Assembly: GCA_963716115.1 (NCBI GenBank)
Contig: CAVQSZ010000008.1
Span: 171,066-235,065, forward strand
From: AP-15 sp963716115
GTDB taxonomy: Bacteria; Pseudomonadota; Alphaproteobacteria; ATCC43930; CGMCC-115725
DNA: 64,000 bases
Direction of reading: 5' to 3'
Shown: positions 43,530 through 52,802 of the stretch, one piece after another
Layout of the letters: every line of letters starts with the position of its first letter
Position numbering within the stretch: the first letter of the stretch is position 1
Position numbers and translations under genes: made by a program
The notes under the pieces: generated by a model
Databases searched by the model: none
What the model was told of the DNA's origin: nothing
What the model saw: the letters and a program-made list of their open reading frames with translations, nothing else

Positions 43530-45269
43530 ATGACCTTCGAGGCCACCGCCAGCCCGACCGCCGAGGACGCCGCCGATGCGCTGGCGCGGCTCGGCGCGGC
43601 GCTGATCGGAAGCGGCGCGGTCGATCAGCGCACGCTCGACCGGGCGCGGCGGGTCGCCGGCGAAACCGACGGCCGGCTCGATCGGGTGCTGACCCAGCTC
43701 GGCCTGGTCAGCGACCGCGGCCTCGCCGAAACCCTGGCGCAGCTGATCGGCGCCCCGCTCGCCGCCGCCGCCGACTACCCCGAGGCGCCGCTCTTCGCCG
43801 ACCGGCTGAAGCCCAAATTCCTGCGCCGGGCGCATGCGATGCCGATCGCCGCGACCGAGGAGCGCGCGACCCTGGCGATGGCCGACCCGCTCGACATCTT
43901 CACCCGCAACGCGGTCGCCGCGGCGCTCGGCCGGCCGGTCGCGGTCGCGGTCGCGGTTCCGATCGAGCTCGAGGCCGCCTTCGACCGGCTCTACGCCGAG
44001 GGGGCGCAGGGCGACGCCGAGGACGCGCTGCTCGACGAGGTGGCCCCGGACGCCGAGCCGGCCGAGGAGGACGCCGAGCGGCTGAAGGATCTGGCCAGCG
44101 AGGCCCCGGTGATCCGGCTGGTCAACCAGCTGATCGCGCGGGCGGTGGAAACCCACGCCTCGGACGTTCATCTCGACCCGTTCCCGGACCGGCTGCGGGT
44201 GCGCTACCGCTATGACGGGGTGCTGCACGAGGTCGAGCCGCCGCCGACCCGGCTGCAGGCGGCGGTCATCTCGCGCATCAAGATCATGGCGCGGCTCGAC
44301 ATCGCCGAGCGGCGGCTGCCGCAGGACGGCCGCATCAAGCTGACCGTGCGCGGCCACGAGATCGACTTCCGCGTCTCGACGATCCCGTCGCTGCACGGCG
44401 AGACGGTGGTGCTGCGGGTGCTCGACCGCACCGCGGTCGAGTTCGACTTTCACAAGCTCGGGCTGCCCGAGGACATCCGCAGCGGCCTCGAGCGCGCGCT
44501 CGATTTGCCGAACGGCATGGTGCTGGTGACCGGCCCTACCGGCAGCGGCAAGACGACGACGCTCTACACCGGGCTTTTGAAGCTGAACACGGTCGCGCGC
44601 AACATCGTGACCGTCGAGGACCCGATCGAATATCAGCTCGCCGGGATCAACCAGATCCAGGTCAAGCCGCAGATCGGCCTCAATTTCGCCAGCCTGCTGC
44701 GCTCGATCCTGCGGCAGGATCCCGACGTCATCATGATCGGCGAGGTCCGCGACCTCGAAACCGCGCAGATCGCGGTGCAGGCGGCGCTGACCGGCCATCT
44801 GGTGCTGTCGACCCTGCACACCAACTCGGCGGCGGCGACGATGACGCGGCTGCGCGACATGGGGCTCGAGGATTATCTGCTGACGGCCACCTTGAAGGCG
44901 GTGCTGGCGCAGCGCCTGGTGCGTCGGCTCTGCGCCAAATGCAAGACCGCCGAGCCGGCCCCGGCGGCGCTGTGCGAGCGCTTTGGCCTCGACCGGCTGG
45001 CGGGCGGTCGGGCGGTCACCCTGCATCACCCGAGGGGCTGCCCTGATTGCCGCGGAACCGGCTTTCGCGGCCGCCGGGCGATCGCCGAGCTCTTAGTGCC
45101 GAGCCGGGAGATCGACCGGCTGATCTTCGAGGGCGCCGACGACCGGGCGCTCGAGCGCGCCGCCGTCGAGGCCGGCATGCGCCCGATCTTCGACAGCGGC
45201 CTGCTCGCCGTGCTCGAAGGCGACACCACGATCGAGGAGGTTGTGCGGTGCATCCGCAGCGAGGCGTGA
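43530..45269 (+). CDS. gspE: Type II secretion system ATPase GspE
   Basis: 579 residues. N1 domain, then 'ASEAPVIRLVNQLIARAVETHASDVHLDPF', Walker A 'GPTGSGKTTTLYTG' (about 335), Asp box 'VTVEDPIEYQLAGINQIQV', Walker B 'DPDVIMIGEVRDLETAQIAVQAALTGH' and the four-Cys zinc domain 'CAKC'...'CPDCRGTGF' (about 468-507). Cytosolic motor driving pseudopilus assembly. First gene of the plus-strand gsp operon, 9 bp before gspF. Confidence 0.96.
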   Translation: MTFEATASPTAEDAADALARLGAALIGSGAVDQRTLDRARRVAGETDGRLDRVLTQLGLVSDRGLAETLAQLIGAPLAAAADYPEAPLFADRLKPKFLRRAHAMPIAATEERATLAMADPLDIFTRNAVAAALGRPVAVAVAVPIELEAAFDRLYAEGAQGDAEDALLDEVAPDAEPAEEDAERLKDLASEAPVIRLVNQLIARAVETHASDVHLDPFPDRLRVRYRYDGVLHEVEPPPTRLQAAVISRIKIMARLDIAERRLPQDGRIKLTVRGHEIDFRVSTIPSLHGETVVLRVLDRTAVEFDFHKLGLPEDIRSGLERALDLPNGMVLVTGPTGSGKTTTLYTGLLKLNTVARNIVTVEDPIEYQLAGINQIQVKPQIGLNFASLLRSILRQDPDVIMIGEVRDLETAQIAVQAALTGHLVLSTLHTNSAAATMTRLRDMGLEDYLLTATLKAVLAQRLVRRLCAKCKTAEPAPAALCERFGLDRLAGGRAVTLHHPRGCPDCRGTGFRGRRAIAELLVPSREIDRLIFEGADDRALERAAVEAGMRPIFDSGLLAVLEGDTTIEEVVRCIRSEA

Positions 45270-45278
45270 GGGGCTGAG

Positions 45279-46502
45279 ATGGCGTCCTTCCGCTGGTCGG
45301 CGATCAATGCCGGCGGCGAGGTGGTCCGCGGCGTCATGGATGCGCCCGACCGGGCCGCGGTGGTCGAGCGGCTGCAACGGCAGGGGCAGGTGGTGCTGCG
45401 CGCCGACCCGGCCGAAGGCGGCCGCGGCTGGGCCGAGCTGCTGCAGATCGAGCTCGGCGGCGCAAGAGGCATCGACAAGACCACCCTGTGCGAGGTGACC
45501 CGGGAATTGGCGATCATGCTCGGGGCCGGCCAGGATCTCGACCGCGCGCTGCGCTTTGTCGTCGACAACGCGCGCAACGCCCGCGCCCGCGCGATCCTGG
45601 GCGAGGTCCGCGACAAGGTGCGGGGCGGCAGCTCGCTCGCCGCCGCGCTCGCCGGCGAGCCGCGCAGCTTTTCCAGGCTTTATGTCGGCCTGGTTCGGGC
45701 CGGGGAGGCGGGCGGCGCCCTGCCGGGGACGCTCGACCGCCTCGCCTTGCTGCTGGAGCGCGAGCGCAGCCTGACCGCCAACCTCAGAGCGTCGCTCGTT
45801 TATCCGGCGCTGCTGGTCGCCGCGGCGGTCGGCTCGATCTTTCTGCTGCTTGATTACGTGCTGCCGCAGTTCACCCCGATCTTCGAGCAGGCCGGGGCCG
45901 AGCTGCCGGCCTCGACCCGCGCGTTGATGGCCCTCGGCGCCGTCGCCGGGGCCGGCGCGCCGTGGCTCTTGGCGGCGCTCGTGGCGCTCGGGCTGCTCGC
46001 GCGCCACCTGCTGGCGCAGCCGGCGCACCGGCTCAAATTCGATCGGCTGGTGCTGCGCCTGCCGGTCGCCGGCAAGCTGATCCGCGAGACCCTCGCCGCG
46101 CGGCTGACGCGCACCCTCGGCAGCCTGCTCGAAAACGGCGTGCCGCTGATCTCGGCGCTCGGCATCGCCAAGGATGCGCTCGGCAACCTCGCCGCGGCGG
46201 CGGCGGTCGAAGCCGCCTCGCTGCAGGCCAAGGGCGGGGCCGGGCTCGCCCGGCCGCTCGCCGCCGCCGGGGTGTTTCCGGCGCGCACGATCCATCTCTT
46301 GCAGCTCGGCGAGGAGGCGGCGCAGCTCGCGGCGATGTCGCTCAAAGCGGCCGAGATCCACGACGAGCAGGCGCGGCTGATGATGCAGCGGCTGGTGGCG
46401 CTCCTGGTGCCGATGATCACGATCGTGATGGGCCTCGCCGTCGCCGGCATCGTCAGCGCGCTGTTGACCGCGATGCTGAGCCTCAATGACCTCGCCGTGT
46501 AG
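45279..46502 (+). CDS. gspF: Type II secretion inner-membrane platform protein GspF
   Basis: 407 residues with the duplicated GspF domain: 'FRWSAINAGGEVVRGVMDAPDR', 'FSRLYVGLVRAGEAGGALPGTLDRLA' in the first, 'PARTIHLLQLGEEAAQLAAMSLKAAEIHD' in the second. Three membrane segments, the last near the C-terminus ('IVMGLAVAGIVSALLTAMLSLND'). The 3' end overlaps gspH by 17 bp. Confidence 0.95.
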   Translation: MASFRWSAINAGGEVVRGVMDAPDRAAVVERLQRQGQVVLRADPAEGGRGWAELLQIELGGARGIDKTTLCEVTRELAIMLGAGQDLDRALRFVVDNARNARARAILGEVRDKVRGGSSLAAALAGEPRSFSRLYVGLVRAGEAGGALPGTLDRLALLLERERSLTANLRASLVYPALLVAAAVGSIFLLLDYVLPQFTPIFEQAGAELPASTRALMALGAVAGAGAPWLLAALVALGLLARHLLAQPAHRLKFDRLVLRLPVAGKLIRETLAARLTRTLGSLLENGVPLISALGIAKDALGNLAAAAAVEAASLQAKGGAGLARPLAAAGVFPARTIHLLQLGEEAAQLAAMSLKAAEIHDEQARLMMQRLVALLVPMITIVMGLAVAGIVSALLTAMLSLNDLAV

Positions 46503-46965
46503 GGGATTGCGGCCCCGGCCGGGAGCCCGCGCCGCCGGGTTCACCCTGATCGAGCTGATCGTGGTGCTCGCCGTGATGGGCTTCGCCCTGGCCTTGATCG
46601 TCGGCTACAAGCCGCCGTGGAGCCGCGGGCTCGGCCTCGACGGGGCGGCGGCCGATCTGGCCGGCGGGCTTCGCCTGGCGCGGTCGGAGGCGATCGTCGG
46701 CAATCGCCCGGTGACGCTCGGGCTCGATCTGGCCGGCCGCCGCTACCGCGTCGGCGACCGGCCGCCGCGGCGCCTGCCGGCCGATCTCGCCATCGAGCTG
46801 TTGACGATCGCCGGCGAACGGCGGAGCGCCACGACCGGCGATATCCGGTTCAACCCCGACGGCAGCTCCACCGGCGGTCGGATCACGTTCGCCGACGGGC
46901 GCCGGCGGGTGGCGGTCGGCGTCGATTGGCTGACCGGCAGGGTCAGCGTCGCCGATGTCCGCTGA
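46486..46965 (+). CDS. gspH: Type II secretion minor pseudopilin GspH
   Basis: 159 residues. Prepilin cleavage motif AGFTLIELIVVLAVMGFALA near residue 17, then the GspH/FimT region 'DLAGGLRLARSEAIVGNRPVTLGLDLA' and 'RRYRVGDRPPRRLPADL'. The position between F and I is the standard order. Confidence 0.92.
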   Translation: MTSPCRGLRPRPGARAAGFTLIELIVVLAVMGFALALIVGYKPPWSRGLGLDGAAADLAGGLRLARSEAIVGNRPVTLGLDLAGRRYRVGDRPPRRLPADLAIELLTIAGERRSATTGDIRFNPDGSSTGGRITFADGRRRVAVGVDWLTGRVSVADVR

Positions 46966-47377
46966 GCGCGCCGCGGCGGACGCCGGCTTCACCCTGCTCG
47001 AGGTCGTGGTCGCGCTGGCGATTGCGGCGTTGGCGCTGGTCGGCCTGTTCCAGGCGGGCAGCGGCGGGTTGTTTGCGGTCGACACCGCGGCGCGGGCGGC
47101 AGAGGCGGTGCAGCGCGCCCAATCCCATCTTGCCGCGATCGGGCGCAACGCCGCCCTGACGGCCGGCGACTCCACCGGCGACGACGGCGGCGGCTACCGC
47201 TGGCGGCTGCGGGTGCAGCCGGTGGCGACCCGGCCGGGCGCCAGCGCGGACAACCCGTCCGCTGCGGCGCTGACCCTGTTCGATGTCGAGGTCGCGGTCT
47301 CCTGGCGTGCGCGGGGCCGCGACCGGGCGGTGGTGCTGAAGACCTTGCGGCTCGGGGCCGCGGCGGCGGGCGGCTGA
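46955..47377 (+). CDS. gspI: Type II secretion minor pseudopilin GspI
   Basis: 140 residues with the prepilin motif DAGFTLLEVVVALAIAALAL near residue 10 and a short globular domain ('RWRLRVQPVATRPG', 'LFDVEVAVSWRARGRDRAV'). Overlaps gspH by 11 bp and is followed 4 bp later by gspJ. Confidence 0.9.
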   Translation: MSAERAAADAGFTLLEVVVALAIAALALVGLFQAGSGGLFAVDTAARAAEAVQRAQSHLAAIGRNAALTAGDSTGDDGGGYRWRLRVQPVATRPGASADNPSAAALTLFDVEVAVSWRARGRDRAVVLKTLRLGAAAAGG

Positions 47378-47381
47378 CGGG

Positions 47382-47988
47382 ATGGCGGGAGGGAGCGCGC
47401 CCCGCCGTCAGACCGGCTTCACCTTGCTCGAAATGCTGGTGGTGCTGGTGGTGCTCGGCCTGCTGGTGGTCGGGCTCGGCCAGGGGGTGCGGGCCGGGCT
47501 CGCGCTGTGGCAGGCGCAGACCCGCCGCGTCGGCGAGGTCGCCGAGCTCGACGCCGCGGCCCGCGTCCTGCGCGCCCTGCTGAGCGGGCTCGCGCCGCCG
47601 CCCGCCGGCGCCGTGGCCGCCGGCGCGCACGCTCAAGGGCGCTGCCGCTCGTCTCGACTTTGTCGGCGACCTGCCGACCGGGCTCGGAACGACCCAGCGC
47701 GCCGACATCGCGCTCGAGCTCAAGGCGCGGCGGCTGGTGCTGGTGTGGACGCCGCACCGCCACGAGACGTCCGCCGCGCCGCCGCCCGCGCCGACCGAGA
47801 CCGAGCTGATCGGCGGCGTCGACCACGTCGATTTCGCCTATTGGGGCGCGCCGGCGGGCGACCAGCCGGCCGGCTGGCAGGGAACCTGGGACGGCCCCGG
47901 GCTGCCCGATCTGATCCGCCTGCGGCTGGCCTTCGGCAAAGGCGATGCGCGCCGCTGGCCGGATCTGATCGTGGCGCCGCAGCTTTGA
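47382..47988 (+). CDS. gspJ: Type II secretion minor pseudopilin GspJ, frameshifted
   Basis: Prepilin motif 'QTGFTLLEMLVVLVVLGLLV' near residue 11, then 'GLALWQAQTRRVGEVAELDAAARVLRALL'. The frame breaks near 47628. With one base removed it continues 'TLKGAAARLDFVGDLPTGLG', 'ALELKARRLVLVWTPHRHET' and 'IRLRLAFGKGDARRWPDLIV' to the stop at 47988, about 201 residues. The break has the same single-insertion character as others in the window. Confidence 0.85.
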
Positions 47989-48278
47989 CCCGCGCCGGCG
48001 ATTCGCGGCGGGGCAGGCGCGGCGGGGGCCGGGGACCGTCAATTCTCGGCCGCGCGCCGCGAGCAGGGGAAGCATGAAGCCCTGATGTCCAGACAAAAAC
48101 GTGTGAAACCCGCCGGTTTCGCCAAACATTCGCCGCTGTTGCCACGATCGGGCCACATTTTAAATCCATCGCGCGCGCTCGGGGCGGCTGACATCCTCTC
48201 GGCCTTTTCCCGCGGGCCGGGGCTCTGTAGCATGCGAGCCTCGTTGCCGGGAAACCGGCGTCGGCTCGGTTCGACGGA
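47989..48278. other. 290-bp gap inside the gsp operon, no gene recognised
   Basis: Lies between gspJ and gspL. Short open frames on both strands lack family features. In most loci gspK would sit here; in this window gspK is instead after gspD. The stretch 48085-48180 is slightly less GC-rich and could hold an internal promoter for gspL onward. Confidence 0.4.
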
Positions 48279-49316
48279 ATGCTGCGCGACTTTTTAAGCT
48301 GGTGGCTCGGAGAGCTGGGCGAGCTGCTGCCGCGGGCGCTCCGCCGGTCGCCGCCGACGGCCGCCGACGCGACGGTGATCACGCCGATCGGCGGGGCCGG
48401 GCAGGCCACCGACGCGGTCGCGGTCAGCCTGCGCCGGAACGGGAAGGAAACTCCGCTCGCCAGCTTCACCCTGGGGACAACCGGCCTGGCGGACATCCCC
48501 CGCGCCGGCGGCAAGCCGACGGTGCTGCGGCTGCGCCAATCCGATGTGCTGGGCAAGACCGTGACCATGCCGATCGCCGCGGAACGGGAGCTCGACCAGG
48601 CGCTCGGGTTCGAAATGGACCGCGAGACCCCGTTCACCGCCGACGAGATCTACTGGAACCACCGCGTCGAGAGCGCCGACCGGGAAAACGGGCGGCTGTC
48701 GGTGCGCATCGTGCTGGCCCCGCAGGCCGGGCTCGACCCGCTGCTCGGGGCGCTGCGGCAAGCCGGCCTTGCCCCGCGCCGGGCGGAGATCGCCGACGGC
48801 CCCGATGCCGGCTTCTGGCTGCCGCTCGACGGCAATGGCGGCCGCGTGCGCCCCGCCTCCAGCCGCTGGGTCAAGCCGGCGGCGGTCTGCTGCGCGGTCC
48901 TTGCGCTCGCGGCGGTCGTCACGCCGTTTGTGCGTCAATCGCTGGCGCTCAACGCGCTCGACCGCCAGGTCGCCGCCGGCCGCGCCGCCGCGAGCGAGGC
49001 CGAGGGGCTGCGCCACCAGATCGAGCGGCTGACCGGCAGCGCCAACCTGATCGAAGGCGAGCGCGACAAGGCCGGCCGGCCGCTCGCGATCCTGGCCGCC
49101 GCCACCCGCGTGCTGCCGGACGACACCTACCTGACCGAGATGGAATTGCGGCAGCGCAAGCTGACGCTCAGCGGGCGCTCGGCCGCGGCGGCCCGGCTGA
49201 TCGGCGCCTTCGCCGCGGACCGCGAGTTTCTTAATCCGGCATTCGCCGCGCCGGTGACGCGCATCGAGGCGCTCCGGCTGGAAATCTTCACGATTATAGC
49301 GGAGGTCGCGCCGTAG
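48279..49316 (+). CDS. gspL: Type II secretion protein GspL (PilN-domain type)
   Basis: 345 residues. An actin-like cytosolic part ('LRLRQSDVLGKTVTMPIAAE', 'LGFEMDRETPFTADEIYWNHRV'), one membrane segment near residue 205 ('PAAVCCAVLALAAVVTPFV') and a PilN-like periplasmic ferredoxin fold ('ILAAATRVLPDDTYLTEMEL', 'KLTLSGRSAAAARLIGAFA'). It links the ATPase to the inner-membrane platform. Confidence 0.88.
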   Translation: MLRDFLSWWLGELGELLPRALRRSPPTAADATVITPIGGAGQATDAVAVSLRRNGKETPLASFTLGTTGLADIPRAGGKPTVLRLRQSDVLGKTVTMPIAAERELDQALGFEMDRETPFTADEIYWNHRVESADRENGRLSVRIVLAPQAGLDPLLGALRQAGLAPRRAEIADGPDAGFWLPLDGNGGRVRPASSRWVKPAAVCCAVLALAAVVTPFVRQSLALNALDRQVAAGRAAASEAEGLRHQIERLTGSANLIEGERDKAGRPLAILAAATRVLPDDTYLTEMELRQRKLTLSGRSAAAARLIGAFAADREFLNPAFAAPVTRIEALRLEIFTIIAEVAP

Positions 49317-49330
49317 CCTCGCTTTCCGCC

Positions 49331-49915
49331 TTGCCCACCGGTCTTCGCGGCCGGCTGCTGGCGTCGACATTGCTGCTCGTCGTGCTGGGAGCGGTGTATC
49401 TCCTCGCCGCGGTCCCCTTGCTCGACCTTTACGCCCAGCGCGAGGCCGCCCTGGAGGACAGCCGGATGCTGCTGCCGCGGCTGCGGGCCGCCGCCGAGGA
49501 GCTGCCCGCCCTGCGCGCGCGGCTCGCCGAGCTGCGCGCCGCGGCCGGCGCGCAGCAGGTCACGCTCGATGGGGCCAGCGACGCGATCGCCTCGGCCGCC
49601 CTGCAAAGCCGCATCGAGGGGCTGGCCTCCGCCGTCGGCGCCCAGATCGCCAGCACCGAGAGCCTGCCGGCGGAGCCGCGCGGCGGCTATCGCCGCATCG
49701 GGCTGCGTTTCGTGCTGAACGGGCCGTACGAGACCCTGGTCAAGCTTCTCGCCAGGCTCGAAGCCGCCAACCCGCCGCTCGTCGTCGACAATCTGCAAAT
49801 CCACGGCGTGCTGCGCCGGCCGGGGGTGCGGTCGCCCGCCGAGTCGGGCCTCGACGCGAGCCTCGACGTCTACGGCTTTCGCAGCGACGACAAACCCTCG
49901 GCCGGCAAATCGTGA
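49331..49915 (+). CDS. gspM: Type II secretion protein GspM
   Basis: 194 residues from a TTG at 49331. One membrane segment ('LLASTLLLVVLGAVYLLAAVPLL'), a coiled stretch ('REAALEDSRMLLPRLRAAAEELPALRAR') and a small alpha/beta domain ('RRIGLRFVLNGPYETLVKLLARLEAANPP', 'LVVDNLQIHG'), as in GspM subtype b. Its stop overlaps the next start (GTGA). Confidence 0.85.
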   Translation: MPTGLRGRLLASTLLLVVLGAVYLLAAVPLLDLYAQREAALEDSRMLLPRLRAAAEELPALRARLAELRAAAGAQQVTLDGASDAIASAALQSRIEGLASAVGAQIASTESLPAEPRGGYRRIGLRFVLNGPYETLVKLLARLEAANPPLVVDNLQIHGVLRRPGVRSPAESGLDASLDVYGFRSDDKPSAGKS

Positions 49916-50535
49916 TCGATCGTCTGGCGATCTACCTGCTGCTGGCCGGGTGCGCGCTGTTCGGCGCCGTCATCCTCGGCGAGCTGGGGCCCGATCGGGG
50001 CAAGGCCCCGGCGATCGAGGTCCCGGCGCGGCCCGAGGCGGCGGCCGAGCCGCACGAGCCGGGCGCCCGGGTCGACGAGCTGCTGACGGAGACCCTGGCG
50101 CGCCCCCTGTTCAGCGCTACCCGCCGCCCGCCGCCCACCGGCGGCGACGCGGCCCCCGACGATTCCGACCTCTCCGACACCCGGCTCACCGGGATCATGA
50201 CCGAGCCCGGCCGGCGGATCGCGATTTTCATCCCCGCCGGGGCCAAGCCGCTGACCGTCAGCGAGGGCGACACGGTGAGCGGCTGGCGGGTCGAGAGCAT
50301 CACCCCGCGCGAGGTTTCCCTGACCGGCCCGAGCGGCAGCAAGACCTTGCAGCCCAAGCTCGACCCGAACCTGGTCCCGGCCCCGAGCCAGGCCCCGGCG
50401 ACGCCGACCCCCGAGGCCGCGGCAGCCGCCGCCCGCGCGCGGGCGCAACCCGCGGCCGCCGCGGCGCTGCCGGGCGCCGCGCTGCGCCTGCCCGTGCCGC
50501 CGCGACGGCCGGGCGTGCCGAGAGGGCGGCAATGA
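49912..50535 (+). CDS. GspC/GspN-like type II secretion protein with HR domain
   Basis: 207 residues from a GTG at 49912. One N-terminal membrane segment, then 'ETLARPLFSATRRPP' and an HR-like domain: 'DLSDTRLTGIMTEPGRRIAIF', 'IPAGAKPLTVSEGDTVSGWR', 'VESITPREVSLTGPSGSKTL'. A long Ala/Pro-rich tail follows. This HR fold normally contacts the secretin. With no separate gspC visible, it most likely fills the GspC/N role. Overlaps gspD by 4 bp. Confidence 0.75.
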   Translation: MIDRLAIYLLLAGCALFGAVILGELGPDRGKAPAIEVPARPEAAAEPHEPGARVDELLTETLARPLFSATRRPPPTGGDAAPDDSDLSDTRLTGIMTEPGRRIAIFIPAGAKPLTVSEGDTVSGWRVESITPREVSLTGPSGSKTLQPKLDPNLVPAPSQAPATPTPEAAAAAARARAQPAAAAALPGAALRLPVPPRRPGVPRGRQ

Positions 50536-52802
50536 CCTGGCGGCGGCGGCTTCGCCTGGGGGCGCTGGCCGCGGCGCTGGCCGGGATTTCCGGCTGCCAG
50601 CCGCCGACCCCCGGCCTGCTGCCGCTCGAGCAGCCGAGCGACCTGCAGGCCGCGCCCCCACGGATCAGCGGCGAGGTCGCCGGCGACAGAACCCGGCAGC
50701 GCGCCTTCGAGGACCGCGGGGTCGCGGCCCAGCCGGCGCCGGCGTCGTCGGCCGCACCGCCGCCTGCCGTCGCGGCGACGCAGGGCGGCGACATCACGCT
50801 CAATTTTGTCGACACCGACATTCGCGAGATCGTCCGCACCATCCTCGGCGCCACGCTCAAGGTGAGCTACACGATCGACCCCGCGGTGCACGGCACCGGA
50901 TCGATCGAGACCGGGACGCCGCTGCCGCGCTCGGCCTTGCTGCCGACCCTGGAGACCCTGCTCAACCAGAACGGCGCGACGATGGTCGAGCGCAACGGGG
51001 TCTACGCCGTGGTGCCGATCCCGATCGGCTCGGCGACCAACCCGCTCGGCGGCGCGAACGCCATCGGCGCCGGGGCCCAGGTGGTGCCGTTGCGCTACGC
51101 CTCGGCCAAGGATCTGGCCAAGATGCTCGAGCCGTTCGTCGCCGAGGGCGGCAAGATCAGCGCCGATTCCGGCCACAATGCGCTCTTGGTCAGCGGCAGC
51201 GCCGCCGTGCGCCAGACCCTGGTCGGGCTGGTTCGCGCCTTCGACATCGACGTCCTGGCGGGCCAGTCCTACGCCCTCTTCCCGGCCGGCGACGGCGACC
51301 CGGCCAAGCTAGCCGCGCAGTTCGAACGGGTGCTGCAGGCGCAGACCGACGGCCCGCTCGCCAGCATCGTTCGGGTGCTGCCGATGGACCGGGTCAACGC
51401 CGTCCTCGTGGTCTCCTCGCAACCCCGCTACATCGACGCCGCCAGCCGGTTTTTCCATCTGACGACCAGGGTCGAGGACGCGACCGCCCGCACCTGGCAC
51501 GTCTATTACGTGCAGAACGGGCAGAGCAGCGATCTTGAAAACGTGCTTCAGCGCGCCTTTACGCCGGGCAATGTGTCGCCGACCCCGGCGCCGGGCGGCA
51601 CCGCGCCGGGCGCCCAGCAGGTCTCGATGGCGGGGGGGCGGCCGCCTGGAGGCGGCATTTCCGGCCTTGGGGGGCAGGCCGGCGCGGCGGGCGGGATCGG
51701 GGCGGCCGGCGGCGCGGGCGGCGCCGGCGGCGCGGGCGCCACGGGCGGGCTCGGATCGGGTTTTCCGGCGGCGCCGACGACGGCGGCCGAGGCCCAGCCC
51801 GCGACCGAGCCGCTGTCGACCGAGGCGGGGCCCGGCGGCGCCGCCGCCAACGAGAACCGGATCCGCATCATCGCCAACCGAAAGAACAACGCCCTCTTGA
51901 TCTATGCGACGCCGAGGGAATACTCGATAATCGAGGGAATGCTGCGCAAGATCGACATCATCCCGCTGCAGGTGCTGATCGAAGCCACGATCGCCGAGGT
52001 CGACCTCAACGACCAGCTGCAATACGGCACGCAGTTCTACTTCAAGGTCGACCACGTCGCCGAAACCCTGGGCACCCCGTCAGTTCCGGGCTTTCCCTCC
52101 TTGACCGGCCTGACGTTTCCCTCGGCTTCCCCTTACTTCATCCTGAGCAAATCCCCGAACTTCGCCCTCGCCGCGCTCTCCCAGGTAACCAAGGTCAAGG
52201 TGCTGTCGGCGCCGCAGGTCATGGTCCTCGACAACGAGCCGGCGCGCCTGCAGGTCGGCCAGCAGGTGCCGGTGCTGACCGGCACCGCGACCAGCACGCT
52301 GGCGGCCGGGGCGCCGGTCGTCAACAGCGTCGACTACCATGCCACGGGCGTCATCATGCAGGTGACGCCGCGGGTCAATTCGGGCGGCCTCGTCACCCTC
52401 GACATCGCTCAGGAGGTCAGCGACGTGTCGCAGGTCCCGGCGACGAACTCGGTCCAAGGCTCGCCGACCTTCAACGACCAGACCTTTCAAACCCGGGTGG
52501 CGGTGCAGGACGGCCAGACCGTCGGGATGGCCGGGCTGATCCGCGACAATTCCTCCCAGGGCAACAGCGGCATCCCGCTGCTCAAGGACATTCCGGTCAT
52601 CGGCGCGTTGTTTTCGACCCAGAGCAACACACGCGCGCGCACTGAGCTCCTGGTGCTGATCACCCCGCACGTGGTGCACGATCAGCGCGACGCCCGGGCG
52701 CTGACCGAGGATCTGCGCAACCAGCTGATCAACGCCGGGCTGGTCTCGCAGCAGCTGGAGCGCCGCGGTGCGGTCGGCTCGGCCAACCCGAACAAGTTCT
52801 AG
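50532..52802 (+). CDS. gspD: Type II secretion outer-membrane secretin GspD, lipoprotein form
   Basis: 756 residues from the ATG at 50532. The lipobox 'LAGISGC' puts the lipidated Cys near residue 23. N0 domain ('DITLNFVDTDIREIVRTILGATLKVSYTIDP'), N1-N3 repeats, a Gly/Ala-rich insert (about 360-430: GGQAGAAGGIGAAGGAGGAG...), then the secretin core 'VKVLSAPQVMVLDNEPARLQVGQQVPVLT' and 'GMAGLIRDNSSQGNSGIPLLKDIPVIGALF'. It forms the outer-membrane channel; the lipoprotein form may need no pilotin. The same frame is open upstream, but the lipoprotein start is clear. Confidence 0.95.
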   Translation: MTWRRRLRLGALAAALAGISGCQPPTPGLLPLEQPSDLQAAPPRISGEVAGDRTRQRAFEDRGVAAQPAPASSAAPPPAVAATQGGDITLNFVDTDIREIVRTILGATLKVSYTIDPAVHGTGSIETGTPLPRSALLPTLETLLNQNGATMVERNGVYAVVPIPIGSATNPLGGANAIGAGAQVVPLRYASAKDLAKMLEPFVAEGGKISADSGHNALLVSGSAAVRQTLVGLVRAFDIDVLAGQSYALFPAGDGDPAKLAAQFERVLQAQTDGPLASIVRVLPMDRVNAVLVVSSQPRYIDAASRFFHLTTRVEDATARTWHVYYVQNGQSSDLENVLQRAFTPGNVSPTPAPGGTAPGAQQVSMAGGRPPGGGISGLGGQAGAAGGIGAAGGAGGAGGAGATGGLGSGFPAAPTTAAEAQPATEPLSTEAGPGGAAANENRIRIIANRKNNALLIYATPREYSIIEGMLRKIDIIPLQVLIEATIAEVDLNDQLQYGTQFYFKVDHVAETLGTPSVPGFPSLTGLTFPSASPYFILSKSPNFALAALSQVTKVKVLSAPQVMVLDNEPARLQVGQQVPVLTGTATSTLAAGAPVVNSVDYHATGVIMQVTPRVNSGGLVTLDIAQEVSDVSQVPATNSVQGSPTFNDQTFQTRVAVQDGQTVGMAGLIRDNSSQGNSGIPLLKDIPVIGALFSTQSNTRARTELLVLITPHVVHDQRDARALTEDLRNQLINAGLVSQQLERRGAVGSANPNKF

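Noticed and set aside
40139..43546. 1135-residue minus-strand open frame
   Set aside because: It is a chain of shadow sequence over gspO, GST and DUF5131; only its middle part coincides with the real manC N-terminus.
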